IMG/VR virus record: IMGVR_UViG_3300046808_000846
Location: 1-41,593 of that record
Length of the DNA stretch: 41,593 bases
Strand: one strand, 5' to 3'
Source: a virus
How positions within the stretch are numbered: the stretch's first letter is position 1; each line of letters opens with the position of its first letter. This document shows positions 22,902 through 31,002 of this stretch, piece by piece. The notes below the pieces were generated by a model. That model was not told the origin of the DNA, made no database searches, and saw nothing but the letters and a program-made list of their open reading frames with translations. The position numbers and the translations under genes were made by a program.

Positions 22902-23440
22902 GCGACAACCCTTCCGTCAACATCGAAAGCCTTCACGCCGCGATGCTCGCGGCGATTCAGGCTCAATTCCCAACGCTGGCGACGGTCGCCTATTACCCGC
23001 GCCCCGGGGAGAAGATCGAAACTCCGGCGGTCCTCCTCGAACTAGACAGCATCGAGGCGGATTCGCCGTCAGATACCGGAACCGAGCAGCTTTCGGTTTT
23101 GCTCCGCTTTGCGGCGTATTGCGTCGGCTCCTACCACGACGGGCAGAAGCTTGCGATCCGCACGCTGGCGACCTCGCTTATGGCCTTTATCAGCCGCCAG
23201 CAATGGGGGCAGCCGGTCCGCGCCGCATCCATCGTTGACGCGCGCCCGGACAACTTCCGGCAGGAGGGGAACAAAGAATACGAGGTGCTTCGGGTGGAGT
23301 TCACCCATGACGCGCTCCTCGGCTCAGACGTGTGGCCAGATACCGGCAGCGTTCCGACGCAGGTGTTCGCCTCGGGCGACGCCGAGCCCAACACGCGGAT
23401 CGGTGCACCGTTCCTGCCCGAATACGTGCAGGTGAAATGA
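22898..23440 (+). CDS. Neck/tail terminator-like protein
   Basis: The gene encodes 180 aa, starting MSDNPSVNIE. A helical start (SLHAAMLAAIQAQFP) followed by beta strands (VAYYPRPGEKIETPAVLLEL, TEQLSVLLRFAAYCVG, AASIVDARP, YEVLRVEFTHDA) resembles tail-completion or tail-terminator proteins that cap the tube and join it to the head. The final 45 residues (VWPDTGSVPTQVFASGD) are less conserved in kind. Its location between the gpZ-like gene and gpV supports a neck role. The stop shares bases with the gpV start (ATGA). The assignment is by fold pattern and position only. Confidence 0.5.
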   Translation: MSDNPSVNIESLHAAMLAAIQAQFPTLATVAYYPRPGEKIETPAVLLELDSIEADSPSDTGTEQLSVLLRFAAYCVGSYHDGQKLAIRTLATSLMAFISRQQWGQPVRAASIVDARPDNFRQEGNKEYEVLRVEFTHDALLGSDVWPDTGSVPTQVFASGDAEPNTRIGAPFLPEYVQVK

Positions 23441-24108
23441 GCGCCGAGATTTCAGACATCGCCCGGCGGCTTGCATCGATGGTGCGCGTGGGGCGCGTGG
23501 CCGAGGTGAACCATGCCCAGGTGCGCGTCCGGGTGACGTTCGGACCGGACGGCGGCAACAAGACCGCATGGCTCCCGTGGATGGCGGGCCGGGCCGGAGC
23601 GACGAAGGAGTGGAACCCTCCGAGCGTTGGCGAACAGGTGGTGGTTCTCTCGCCCTCGGGCAATCCGGCGGCGGGCTTCATTCTGGCCGGCTCGATCAAC
23701 TGGAATTCCAACCCCGCCCCAGCATCGTCGGGCAACATCACCAAGACCGTCTTCGCGGACGGGACAACGATCACGCAGGACGCAACCTCGAAGGCGTACT
23801 CGGTGAGCGTGCCCGCAGGCGGTCAAATCAGCCTGGCGTGCGGCTCCTCCTCGATCACCATCGCGGACGGCCAGATCACCCTCAACACGCCGAACCTCGT
23901 CCTCGCCGCCAACAGCATCTCCGCCGCGAGCACCTCGGGCGGCTCCGCCTCGGCAACGTTCACCGGCGACATCAACCAAACCGGCAACATCAACCAAACC
24001 GGCTCGATCACCTCCACGGGCGACCACGTGGCCGGCTCAATCTCCCTCAAGACGCATCGCCACGGCGGCGTCCAGTCGGGCGGCAGCAACACCGGAACCC
24101 CAGTCTAA
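23437..24108 (+). CDS. V: Baseplate spike protein (P2 gpV-like)
   Basis: The gene encodes 223 aa from the ATG at 23437 (MSAEISDIAR). The N-terminal OB-fold is typical of gpV: VRVGRVAEVNHAQVRVRVTFG, then WLPWMAGRAGATKEWNPPSVG, EQVVVLSPSG and AAGFILAGS. A triple beta-helix region follows, with the repeat GDINQTGNINQTGSIT. The C-terminal HRHGGVQSGGSNTG carries the His-x-His motif that binds a metal at the spike tip. The trimer forms the membrane-piercing needle below the baseplate. The frame is open upstream to 23332, but the start at 23437 overlaps the previous stop and fits the family. Confidence 0.88.
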   Translation: MSAEISDIARRLASMVRVGRVAEVNHAQVRVRVTFGPDGGNKTAWLPWMAGRAGATKEWNPPSVGEQVVVLSPSGNPAAGFILAGSINWNSNPAPASSGNITKTVFADGTTITQDATSKAYSVSVPAGGQISLACGSSSITIADGQITLNTPNLVLAANSISAASTSGGSASATFTGDINQTGNINQTGSITSTGDHVAGSISLKTHRHGGVQSGGSNTGTPV

Positions 24109-24120
24109 CCAAAAAGGAAC

Positions 24121-24600
24121 ATGAGCAACCCACAGTTCACCCTCGCCAAGATTGCAGCGCGCGACCTCGGAGCACGGGAGCAGCCCCCGGGCTCAAACAA
24201 AGGGCCGCAGATCGAGAAATTCCTTCGGGCCACCGACCTCGACGGGGACGGGTGGCCGTGGTGCGCGGCGGCGGTCAGCTATTGGGTCCAGCAGTGGGCC
24301 AAGCTCAACGGATGGAAGGGCAAGGTGCCCCGCATCGCGGGCGTCTCCCAGTTCCCCGTATGGGCGCAGAAGAACGGGCTCAAATGCGGCTACGCGCCGA
24401 AGACAAACGACATCGTGATTTTCACCTTCTCCCACATCGGCGTTGTCGAAAACATCGGGCCGGATTGGGTGGACACGATCGAGGGCAACACCAACGACGA
24501 AGGCTCTCGGGAGGGCTATGAAGTCGCACGGCGGCGCCGCCCCCTCACTCAGTGCAGGCTCTTCATCAGCCTCCCGCCGATCGTCACCGTCTCGGCGTAG
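24121..24600 (+). CDS. CHAP-type peptidoglycan hydrolase
   Basis: The gene encodes 159 aa, starting MSNPQFTLAK. It belongs to the short CHAP/TIGR02594-like hydrolases: DLGAREQPPGSNKGPQI, catalytic Cys48 in GWPWCAAAVSYW, His105 in FSHIGVVE, and EGNTNDEG near residue 122. It should cut peptide stem or crosslink bonds. There is no signal peptide. Its place inside the baseplate operon, between gpV and gpW, suggests a tail-borne lysin that opens the wall during infection. It could equally be the endolysin, since no other clear one is seen. The A-rich leader (CCAAAAAGGAAC) gives a Shine-Dalgarno. Repeat copy 3 follows its stop. Confidence 0.8.
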   Translation: MSNPQFTLAKIAARDLGAREQPPGSNKGPQIEKFLRATDLDGDGWPWCAAAVSYWVQQWAKLNGWKGKVPRIAGVSQFPVWAQKNGLKCGYAPKTNDIVIFTFSHIGVVENIGPDWVDTIEGNTNDEGSREGYEVARRRRPLTQCRLFISLPPIVTVSA

Positions 24601-24604
24601 GGAA

Positions 24605-24622
24605 GAAGAAAACGCACAAGAC
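24605..24622 (+). repeat. 18-bp late repeat, copy 3 (non-coding)
   Basis: GAAGAAAACGCACAAGAC lies four bases after the hydrolase stop codon and 32 bases before the gpW start. Being outside any gene, it shows that the nucleotide sequence, not an encoded peptide, is what is kept. CCCC-N9-GGGG and CCTTTAATC follow it. Confidence 0.85.
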
Positions 24623-24654
24623 CCCAGAAGCGGCGGGGCCTTTAATCGTTCCCG

Positions 24655-24990
24655 ATGCGCGGGCTCGATGCCACCACCGGGAAGCCGCTTGAGGGCTTCG
24701 ACCACCTAGTCCAGTCGATCCGGGACATTCTCACGACCCCGATCGGCACTCGCGTCATGCGCAGAGACTACGGCTCGCGGCTCTTCCAGCTTATCGACGC
24801 CCCGCTGAACCCCCGCACGATTCTGGAAATCTACGCGGCTACGGTGGAGGCGCTCATCCGCTGGGAGCCCCGCATTTCCGTGCAGAGGGTCAGCACGGCG
24901 CAGGTGCAGCCGGGGAGCATCACGTTGACCCTTGAGGCGTTGGACGTCAGCACCGGAGAGCAGGTGATTGTGGACGGGATTGTCGTATGA
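24655..24990 (+). CDS. W: Baseplate wedge protein (gpW/gp25-like)
   Basis: The gene encodes 111 aa, starting MRGLDATTGK. Landmarks of the gpW/gp25 family are clear: LVQSIRDILTTPIGTRVMRRDYGSRLFQLID (read in parts, residues 19-50), RTILEIYAATVEALIRWEPRI (57-77) and strands to the end. This small lysozyme-like protein bridges the baseplate hub and wedge in P2 and T4. It follows repeat copy 3 and overlaps the next gene by four bases, starting the P2-type W-J-I cluster. Confidence 0.9.
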   Translation: MRGLDATTGKPLEGFDHLVQSIRDILTTPIGTRVMRRDYGSRLFQLIDAPLNPRTILEIYAATVEALIRWEPRISVQRVSTAQVQPGSITLTLEALDVSTGEQVIVDGIVV

Positions 24991-25901
24991 GCGGATCGTT
25001 TTCTCCCGTTGACCTCACTGGAATTCCCGCCCCGACGGTGGTGGAGACGCTTTCCTATGAGACGGTCCTCGCCGCCATGCTCGCGGACCTTCAGGCGCGC
25101 GACCCCGCCTTTTCGGCCCTCGTCGAATCGGATCCGGCTTACAAAGTCCTCGAAGTGGCAGCCTACCGGGAGACGCTCATCCGGCAGCGCGTCAACGACG
25201 CGGCAAAGGCCGTCATGCTCACTTACGCGCTGGGGACTGACCTCGAAAACCTCGGGGCGCTCTTTGGCGTCACGCGCAAGGTGCTCGATCCGGGCGACCC
25301 GACGGCTTACCCGCCCGTGGATCCGACTTATGAGGGGGACGAGTCCCTTCGCTACCGGATCACTCTGGCGCTCGAAGGGCTCTCTACAGCAGGGCCGGAA
25401 GGCTCCTACATTTTCCACGCTTTGAAGGTCGCCTCGATTGTGGACGTGGCCGTGGCTGGGCCGCCCGAAACAAGCCCCGGGGTGGTGCGCGTGACGGTCC
25501 TCAGCAGCACGGGCAGCGGGCAGGCAACCAGCGCCGAAATCTCCGCCGTCCAGACCGAACTCAACGCCGACGACGTGCGCCCGCTCACGGATCAAGTCGT
25601 CGTCCAGAGCGCCGTCATCGTGAGCTACGCGCTCGCGGTGAAGCTCTTCGTTTTCCCCGGGCCGGACCCGGCGGTGATTCAGGCGCAGGCGCTCGCCAAC
25701 CTTCAGACCTACGTGGCAGCCGCGCACAAGATTGGGCAGGACGTGCGCGTCTCCGCGATCTACGCAGCCGCCCAGGTTTCCGGCGTGGAGCACGTCGAAC
25801 TCCTCGCAACCGGCGGGGCTATCACCGGCGACCTCCTCGTCTCGAACGTGCAAGCATCCTACTGCACCGGCATCACCGTCACCTATCAACTTGCCTCCTA
25901 G
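24987..25901 (+). CDS. J: Baseplate assembly protein J
   Basis: The gene encodes 304 aa, starting MSGSFSPVDL. It belongs to the baseplate J/gp47 family: VVETLSYETVLAAMLADLQ at the start, AAYRETLIRQRVNDAAKAV, then the typical GTDLENLGALFGVTRKV, DESLRYRITLALEGLSTAGPEGSYIFHAL (two parts), and VRVTVLSSTGSGQAT. The C-terminal third carries the beta domain ending in GITVTYQLAS. The protein forms wedges around the spike and transmits the contraction signal. Length is close to P2 gpJ (302 aa). The stop overlaps the GTG of gpI. Confidence 0.92.
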   Translation: MSGSFSPVDLTGIPAPTVVETLSYETVLAAMLADLQARDPAFSALVESDPAYKVLEVAAYRETLIRQRVNDAAKAVMLTYALGTDLENLGALFGVTRKVLDPGDPTAYPPVDPTYEGDESLRYRITLALEGLSTAGPEGSYIFHALKVASIVDVAVAGPPETSPGVVRVTVLSSTGSGQATSAEISAVQTELNADDVRPLTDQVVVQSAVIVSYALAVKLFVFPGPDPAVIQAQALANLQTYVAAAHKIGQDVRVSAIYAAAQVSGVEHVELLATGGAITGDLLVSNVQASYCTGITVTYQLAS

Positions 25902-26578
25902 TGGACCTCCTACCTCCCAACGCAACGCCGCAGGAGCGGGCGCTGTCTGAAGCGACGGCGCGCGTGGGGGACGTGCTTGTTCCGATCCGCTCGCTATGGA
26001 ACCCGCAGACGTGTCCCGCTGCACTCCTGCCTTGGCTGGCTTGGGCAATGTCGGTGGAAGACTGGGACTCGACGTGGACCGAGCAGCAGAAGCGCGACGT
26101 CATCGCCGCCTCCGTTGAGGTGCACCGGCACAAGGGCACCATCGGCGCGATGAAGGCGGCCTTGCGCCCGTTGAATTACGAAGTCCAGATCGACGAACCG
26201 AGCGCGCTCCCGTACCAGTTCCGCATCCGGCTCGACCCCGGGCGCTCCTCCTCGGTGGACGTGACGCAGCTTACTTACTCGCGCGCGATTGAAATCGCCC
26301 TTCGAGTCAAAAACGTGCGCTCCTGGCTCATCGGGGTGCAGGCCATGCGGCAGAGCACCTCCGCGATCTACTTCGGCGCGGCGACCGTCTCCGGGCTCCT
26401 CGCCTCGATCTATCCCTACATCGTCACCAGCATCATCCAATCCTCCGGCCTCTTCTTCGCGTTGGCCGTATACAGCAAAGCGGTCGCCTCGGTTTACCCG
26501 CAAGTCCTGCCCGCGAGGCTCTTGGAAGACGGCTCTTATAGGCTCCTCGAAAACGGCGCTCTCCGGTCGCTCGAATAA
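25901..26578 (+). CDS. I: Tail protein I (baseplate wedge)
   Basis: The gene encodes 225 aa from a GTG at 25901 that shares a base with the gpJ stop. The P2 gpI pattern is visible: LLPPNATPQERALSEATARV, IRSLWNPQTCPAALLPWLAWAMSVEDWD (in parts) and VIAASVEVHRHKGTIGAMKAAL. The C-terminal 70 residues (SAIYFGAATVSGLLASIY and on, ending RLLEDGSYRLLENGALRSLE) are a fibre-like extension. They contain two back-to-back LLE(D/N)G repeats. gpI links the wedge to the tail fibre, so the extension may dock the fibre encoded next. Confidence 0.85.
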   Translation: MDLLPPNATPQERALSEATARVGDVLVPIRSLWNPQTCPAALLPWLAWAMSVEDWDSTWTEQQKRDVIAASVEVHRHKGTIGAMKAALRPLNYEVQIDEPSALPYQFRIRLDPGRSSSVDVTQLTYSRAIEIALRVKNVRSWLIGVQAMRQSTSAIYFGAATVSGLLASIYPYIVTSIIQSSGLFFALAVYSKAVASVYPQVLPARLLEDGSYRLLENGALRSLE

Positions 26579-26581
26579 CGT

Positions 26582-27892
26582 ATGCCAACAGACTCGAAAC
26601 TCTCTCAGCTTCCATCCGTCGGCTCCTACCCGGTGCCGGACACGTTCATTTTCGAGTTGGTCTCGGCAGGGATCGGCAACTTTCAGGCCGTGTTCAACTC
26701 CGCCGTGCGCGGGAACCGGCTGGACCAAATGGCGACCCCGACGGCGGCGGTTTCCATGGGCGGGCAGCGCATCACCAACCTCGGGACGCCGACCGCCTCC
26801 ACGGACGCCGTGACAAAGGCGTATTGCGACGCCTTCCTTTTGGGCCTCGACCCCAAGGCATCCGTTTTTTGCGCCTCGACCGCCAACCTTGCGGGGACGC
26901 TGGACGGCACCGGCCAAATCCTCACCGCGTCGGCAAACGGCGTTCTGACCATGGACGGCCAGAGCCCCGCCGTGGGGAAACGGGTGCTCGTCAAAAACAA
27001 CTCCACGGCGGCGCAGAACGGAATTTACACGGTCACCAACGCGGGCAGCGTCAGCACTCCATGGGTTCTCACCCGGGCCACGGACGCAAACAGCGGGACC
27101 GTCCTCACCACTGGCAGCTTCTTCTTTGTTGAAGCGGGCACGACCCAAGCGACGACCCAATGGGCGCTCCAAACGCAAGACCCGATCACGGTCGGGACCA
27201 CGGCGCTCACCTTTGTGCAGGTAAACGGGGGCGCAACCTACTCCGCAGGGACCGGGCTCTCCCTCGCGGGCAATGTCTTCTCGGTCAATTACGGCACCAC
27301 GGCGGGCACCGCGCTCCAGGGCGCGGGGGCGCTTGGCACTCCTGCCAGTGGGACGCTCACGAACTGCACCGGGCTCCCCGTCTCAACAGGCATCTCCGGG
27401 CTCGCGGCCAACGTCGCGGCCTTTCTGGCGACGCCCAGCAGCGCCAACTTAGCGGCGGCGGTGACAAACGAAACCGGCACCGGCGGCGCTTTGGTGTTCG
27501 CAAGCAACCCGACTCTCGCGGGGGTGACGCTCTCGGGGACTGCCAATCTGAAGGCCGCCACGGACACGATCACCACGGTTTCTCCGGTTGCGGGCGTGGT
27601 CACCCTGGACCTTTCTCAAGGGCAGGAGTTCCTTGTGAACCTCACGGGAAACGTCACCTCGTGGACGCTCACCAACGCCCCGACCGGCGCGTTTTCCTTT
27701 TCGGTTTCACTGAAGCAAGACGCCACCGGCGGGCGCACGGTTGCTTGGACGTTTACGGGCAAGACGCTTTCGTGGCAGGGCAATGCAGCTCCGACAGTCA
27801 CCTCGGTTGCCAACAAAGAAGACGAGTTCGCCTTCAAGTCCCGGGACAGCGGGGCGACTTTCAAGGGCTACATAGCAGGGCAGAATTTCTAA
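26582..27892 (+). CDS. Tail fibre protein
   Basis: The gene encodes 436 aa, starting MPTDSKLSQL. The first 90 residues hold a fibre motif (MGGQRITNLGTPTASTDAVTK) also found in many phage fibres. The next 110 form a beta domain seen in fibre shafts (LVKNNSTAAQNGIYTVTNAG and WALQTQDPITVGTTAL). A Gly/Thr/Ala-rich shaft follows, with ANVAAFLATPSSANLAAAVTNE, a repeat widespread in phage fibres. The C-terminus has a beta-sandwich tip (SLKQDATGGRTVAWTF and on). No collagen repeats or lectin signature are clear. It probably contacts the host surface together with the two proteins that follow. Confidence 0.75.
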   Translation: MPTDSKLSQLPSVGSYPVPDTFIFELVSAGIGNFQAVFNSAVRGNRLDQMATPTAAVSMGGQRITNLGTPTASTDAVTKAYCDAFLLGLDPKASVFCASTANLAGTLDGTGQILTASANGVLTMDGQSPAVGKRVLVKNNSTAAQNGIYTVTNAGSVSTPWVLTRATDANSGTVLTTGSFFFVEAGTTQATTQWALQTQDPITVGTTALTFVQVNGGATYSAGTGLSLAGNVFSVNYGTTAGTALQGAGALGTPASGTLTNCTGLPVSTGISGLAANVAAFLATPSSANLAAAVTNETGTGGALVFASNPTLAGVTLSGTANLKAATDTITTVSPVAGVVTLDLSQGQEFLVNLTGNVTSWTLTNAPTGAFSFSVSLKQDATGGRTVAWTFTGKTLSWQGNAAPTVTSVANKEDEFAFKSRDSGATFKGYIAGQNF

Positions 27893-28539
27893 TGATTGCC
27901 GGACCACGAGTCGCAGTTTTCGCGCAGCGCAAGAGCGGGATCTTGACCCGCTCTAACGTGACGAACAACGCGGACACGCCGTTTACGGGCTTGGACGGCT
28001 CCGTGGCGATGACGGCGAGCCCGGCCTCGGCTCTTTCTGTCCCGTTGGCCGCAACTCAGTGGGGCACCTTGGATTACTGCCTTGAGGGCTTCGTGAAGAT
28101 TTCCTCCTTCGGTGGAAGTTACACTCAAATTTACTCCGACGGAGCGAACTGGACGCTTTATTGCAACCACGCGACATTGGGGTCCGGCCAGTGGGTTTGC
28201 CAAACCGTCTCGAACAGCGGACTGGGGGCAACAACGCTCAACGCATGGCTGCACTTCGCGGCGACAAAGCAAGGCACGACCACGCGGTTTTTCGTTCAAG
28301 GCGCGCTTCTCGGGACCGGGAGTTCCGGCGGGGCTTCGCTCAACGGAAACTCTTCAGCGTCCTTTGGATTCGGGACCGGCGGCAACTGCCCGAACTGCCT
28401 CTTTTCCAACCTCCGCATCGTGGTGGGAAGCCCGGTTTACACGAGCGCATTCACGCCGCCGTCCGGCCCGCTCGGTGTGATTCCGGGAACGAAATACCTC
28501 TACCGAGCCCCATACGGAACCAACTACCTCACCGACTGA
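27892..28539 (+). CDS. LamG/concanavalin-like tail protein
   Basis: The gene encodes 215 aa from the ATG at 27892 (MIAGPRVAVF), overlapping the fibre stop. The core resembles a LamG-type jelly roll: YCLEGFVKISSFGGSYTQIY, NAWLHFAATKQGTTTRFFVQG, and NLRIVVGSPVYTSAFTPPSGP near the end. Such domains bind sugars and are used by phages as receptor-binding tips. The gene lies between a shaft-type fibre and the collar-domain fibre, so it may be a side-adhesin. A longer frame from 27160 exists but would run through the fibre gene. Confidence 0.65.
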   Translation: MIAGPRVAVFAQRKSGILTRSNVTNNADTPFTGLDGSVAMTASPASALSVPLAATQWGTLDYCLEGFVKISSFGGSYTQIYSDGANWTLYCNHATLGSGQWVCQTVSNSGLGATTLNAWLHFAATKQGTTTRFFVQGALLGTGSSGGASLNGNSSASFGFGTGGNCPNCLFSNLRIVVGSPVYTSAFTPPSGPLGVIPGTKYLYRAPYGTNYLTD

Positions 28540-28542
28540 CCT

Positions 28543-30477
28543 ATGCCAGCAACCTACCAGACTCTCCTCACAAACTACGGGCAGGCCGCGCTTGCGACCG
28601 CGATTTCAAACGGAACCGCAGTCAACATCGCCACCCTCGTCGTGGGGGACGGCGGCGGCTCAGCGACGACCCCAAGCGCGTCCCAGACCGCGTTGGTGAA
28701 CCAAGTCTATTCCGTTGCAATCAACTCGGTAACGGTGGACCCTTCCAACCCCAACTACGTTGTGGCGGAAGCAACCATCCCGAGCAACGTCGGCGGCTGG
28801 ACGATCCGCGAGGCGGGCCTCAAAGACGCCTCCGGGAACCTCTTCGCGGTTGCCAACTACGCGGACACCATCAAGCCCGTGGTGGCATCCGGCACGGCTG
28901 CGGACCTTGTCATCCGGTTCATCTTCCAAGTGTCGAACACGGCGGCGGTCACGCTCCTCATCGACCCGGCGGTGGTTATGGCTTCCCAATCGTGGGTGCT
29001 GAGCCAGGCCTACGTGAAGCGAGACGGAAGCTTGGCGATGACTGGGCCGTTGACGCTTTTGGGTGATCCGACGCTTGCGAACCACGCCGCCAGCAAAAAC
29101 TACGTGGACAGTCGATCGGGCGTCGATTCCGTGCCGATCGGATCCGTGTTTTGGACGGCGATGAACACCGCCCCGGCGGGTTCACTTGTGTGCGATGGCT
29201 CGGCGGTTTCTCGGACCACCTATTCGGCCCTCTTCTCCAAGATCGGGACCGTTTACGGCTCCGGGGACGGATCAACGACGTTCAACCTGCCCGATCTTCG
29301 CGGGCAGTTTGTGCGCGGCTGGGACAACGGGCGCGGCAAAGACATCTCGGTCTTCACCGGCAACCAGACCAACCTCAGCACGACCATCTCCGGGCTTTCG
29401 AGCACGGCGACGATGTACGTGGGGCAGCCGGTTTCGGGCACGAACATCCCAAACGGGACGACCATTGCCAGCATCACCAACAGCACGACCATCGTGCTCT
29501 CCGCTGCGGCTACGGCCACCATCACGGGCAACTCGCTGACGTTCACGGGCCGCGCGTTCGCCTCCGCTCAGAGCGACGATTTCAAGAGCCACGCGCACCG
29601 CTTTGCCACGATTGCAAACATCGTCAACGGGGCAAGCCCAACCACGGCAACGCTTGCGGACTGGGAAGCCGGTGGCGCAACGCAGGGGCCGGGCAACGTC
29701 GAACCGCTCGGCGGCGCGGAAACTCGCCCAACCAACGTGGCGATGCTCCCGTGCATTAAGGCGTACCTCCTGAGCAACGTGGACATCGCGCTCATCAACT
29801 CGGCAATCACGCTCTACGTGGCGAAGGCCGGGGACACGATGACGGGGCCGTTGGTGCTCTCCGGCGCGCCGACGCTCAACCTGCACGCCGCCACCAAGTC
29901 CTACGTGGACGGCCTCATTGCCACCTGCCAAGCGGCTCTTGGGTTCACCCCGGTGAACAGGGCCGGGGACACGATGACGGGCTTGCTGACCCTCTCGGGG
30001 ATGCCCACAGCAACGATGCACGCAGCCCCGAAGCAATACGTGGATACGGCGGTCACATCCGCAGTTCCGGCGGGCACCGTGATTTACGTAGCAATGGCGT
30101 CCGCCCCTTCTGGGTATTTGAAAGCAAACGGCGCGGCGGTCAGTCGAACGACTTATGCGGTTTTGTTTGCAGCAATCGGAACGACATTCGGATCCGGTGA
30201 CGGCTCGACGACCTTCAACCTGCCGGATTTGCGATCCGAATTTATTCGCGGCCTTGACGACGGGCGCGGGGTAGACACGGGACGCGCGCTCGGATCAAGC
30301 CAAGCGGACGAGCTAAAGAGCCACACTCACACCTATTTGACTCGCGCATACACCGCCGTCCAATCCGGCAGCAACCTTGCTTGCTGGGTTGGTGACGCTA
30401 CCGCAAACACAGGGGCGACCGGCGGAACGGAAACTCGTCCTCGCAACGTTGCTCTTCTCGCAGTGATTAAATTCTAA
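28543..30477 (+). CDS. P2 gpH-like tail fibre with two tail-collar domains
   Basis: The gene encodes 644 aa, starting MPATYQTLLT. The N-terminal 150 residues match the gpH attachment domain (LLTNYGQAALATAISNG, VNIATLVVGDGGG, GGWTIREAGLKDASGNLFAVANY in parts). Three linker repeats of the type GDTMTGPL-x3-G-x-P-T-x5-A-x-K-x-YVD follow. Two tail-collar domains, near residues 200-265 and 510-580, share YGSGDGSTTFNLPDLR, and each is followed by a KSHAH/KSHTH motif and a GG-(A/T)-ETRP-(T/R)-NVA block. The gene therefore carries an internal duplication of the collar unit. It should form the distal host-recognition fibre. No chaperone (gpG-like) gene follows. Confidence 0.85.
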   Translation: MPATYQTLLTNYGQAALATAISNGTAVNIATLVVGDGGGSATTPSASQTALVNQVYSVAINSVTVDPSNPNYVVAEATIPSNVGGWTIREAGLKDASGNLFAVANYADTIKPVVASGTAADLVIRFIFQVSNTAAVTLLIDPAVVMASQSWVLSQAYVKRDGSLAMTGPLTLLGDPTLANHAASKNYVDSRSGVDSVPIGSVFWTAMNTAPAGSLVCDGSAVSRTTYSALFSKIGTVYGSGDGSTTFNLPDLRGQFVRGWDNGRGKDISVFTGNQTNLSTTISGLSSTATMYVGQPVSGTNIPNGTTIASITNSTTIVLSAAATATITGNSLTFTGRAFASAQSDDFKSHAHRFATIANIVNGASPTTATLADWEAGGATQGPGNVEPLGGAETRPTNVAMLPCIKAYLLSNVDIALINSAITLYVAKAGDTMTGPLVLSGAPTLNLHAATKSYVDGLIATCQAALGFTPVNRAGDTMTGLLTLSGMPTATMHAAPKQYVDTAVTSAVPAGTVIYVAMASAPSGYLKANGAAVSRTTYAVLFAAIGTTFGSGDGSTTFNLPDLRSEFIRGLDDGRGVDTGRALGSSQADELKSHTHTYLTRAYTAVQSGSNLACWVGDATANTGATGGTETRPRNVALLAVIKF

Positions 30478-30496
30478 CCACCAACCACCGAAACAA

Positions 30497-30664
30497 ATGA
30501 AAGCACTGATCGCACGTCTCGCCGAACCGTCCTCCTGGGCAGGAATCTCCGCGTTCCTCGGAATGCTCGGTATTCAAATCCCAACCGACACATACAGAGC
30601 CATTACCCTTGCCGGCTCTGGAATCGCCGCCGCCGCCGCCGTCTTGCTGCCTGAAAAGAAATGA
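30497..30664 (+). CDS. Small holin-like membrane protein
   Basis: The gene encodes 55 aa, starting MKALIARLAE and ending LLPEKK. WAGISAFLGMLGIQIP and ITLAGSGIAAAAAVLL are two hydrophobic segments separated by a short polar turn. The pattern LAEPSSWAG-x-AF-LG and a final LPEKK is common in small phage proteins annotated as holins. The start follows an A/C-rich leader. The stop overlaps the next gene (ATGA), which encodes a membrane-anchored coiled coil, so the pair looks like a lysis cassette placed between fibre and sheath genes. Confidence 0.65.
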   Translation: MKALIARLAEPSSWAGISAFLGMLGIQIPTDTYRAITLAGSGIAAAAAVLLPEKK

Positions 30665-30993
30665 TCGACCCCGCTGCTTCCTCCTCGCCGGACATCCTCC
30701 ACACGATCACTGCGCAGGGGCCGCTTGTGGCGGTCCTCGTGGTGGCGATTGTCTGGCTTCAGAAAACGATGTCCACGCAGGCGAGCGAGGCGGCGGCGGC
30801 TCTTCGCGCCGCGAACGAGCTTTTCCAGAAAGAGCGCGACGCTCGGCTGGACGCGATGGACGAGCACATTCGGAACCTCGATGCGCGCTCGCAGGCGTGC
30901 GAGACGGATCGGATAAAGCTTTGGCAAATGCTCGCCCGTCGCCCCGTGCCCAAAGAAGAAAACGCACAAGACGCACACCCTTCCCACTCCTAA
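30661..30993 (+). CDS. Membrane-anchored coiled coil, spanin- or holin-like
   Basis: The gene encodes 110 aa, starting MIDPAASSSP. One hydrophobic segment (GPLVAVLVVAIVWLQ, about residues 20-34) is followed by a charged coiled coil (ALRAANELFQKERDARLDAM, ARSQACETDRIKLWQM). This is the shape of inner-membrane spanins or holin partners, and the gene sits right after a holin-like gene. No outer-membrane lipoprotein partner is embedded in it, although a small lipoprotein is encoded elsewhere (40633-40779). The last 15 residues are encoded by repeat copy 4 and the flanking bases, so they may not matter to the protein. Confidence 0.55.
   Translation: MIDPAASSSPDILHTITAQGPLVAVLVVAIVWLQKTMSTQASEAAAALRAANELFQKERDARLDAMDEHIRNLDARSQACETDRIKLWQMLARRPVPKEENAQDAHPSHS
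30955..30972 (+). repeat. 18-bp late repeat, copy 4
   Basis: GAAGAAAACGCACAAGAC lies inside the 3' end of the coiled-coil gene and 30 bases before the sheath start, the same distance as copy 2 to the capsid. The leader ends TAATTTTGCACCATG, close to that of the capsid. Confidence 0.85.
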
Positions 30994-31002
30994 TTTTGCA
31001 CC

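Noticed and set aside
26582-30477. Diversity-generating retroelement acting on the fibre genes
   Set aside because: No reverse transcriptase gene and no template/variable repeat pair was seen; the collar repeats are simple duplications.
14714-30972. EENAQD as a conserved peptide tag
   Set aside because: The third copy is outside any gene and in another frame, so the nucleotide sequence is what is shared.
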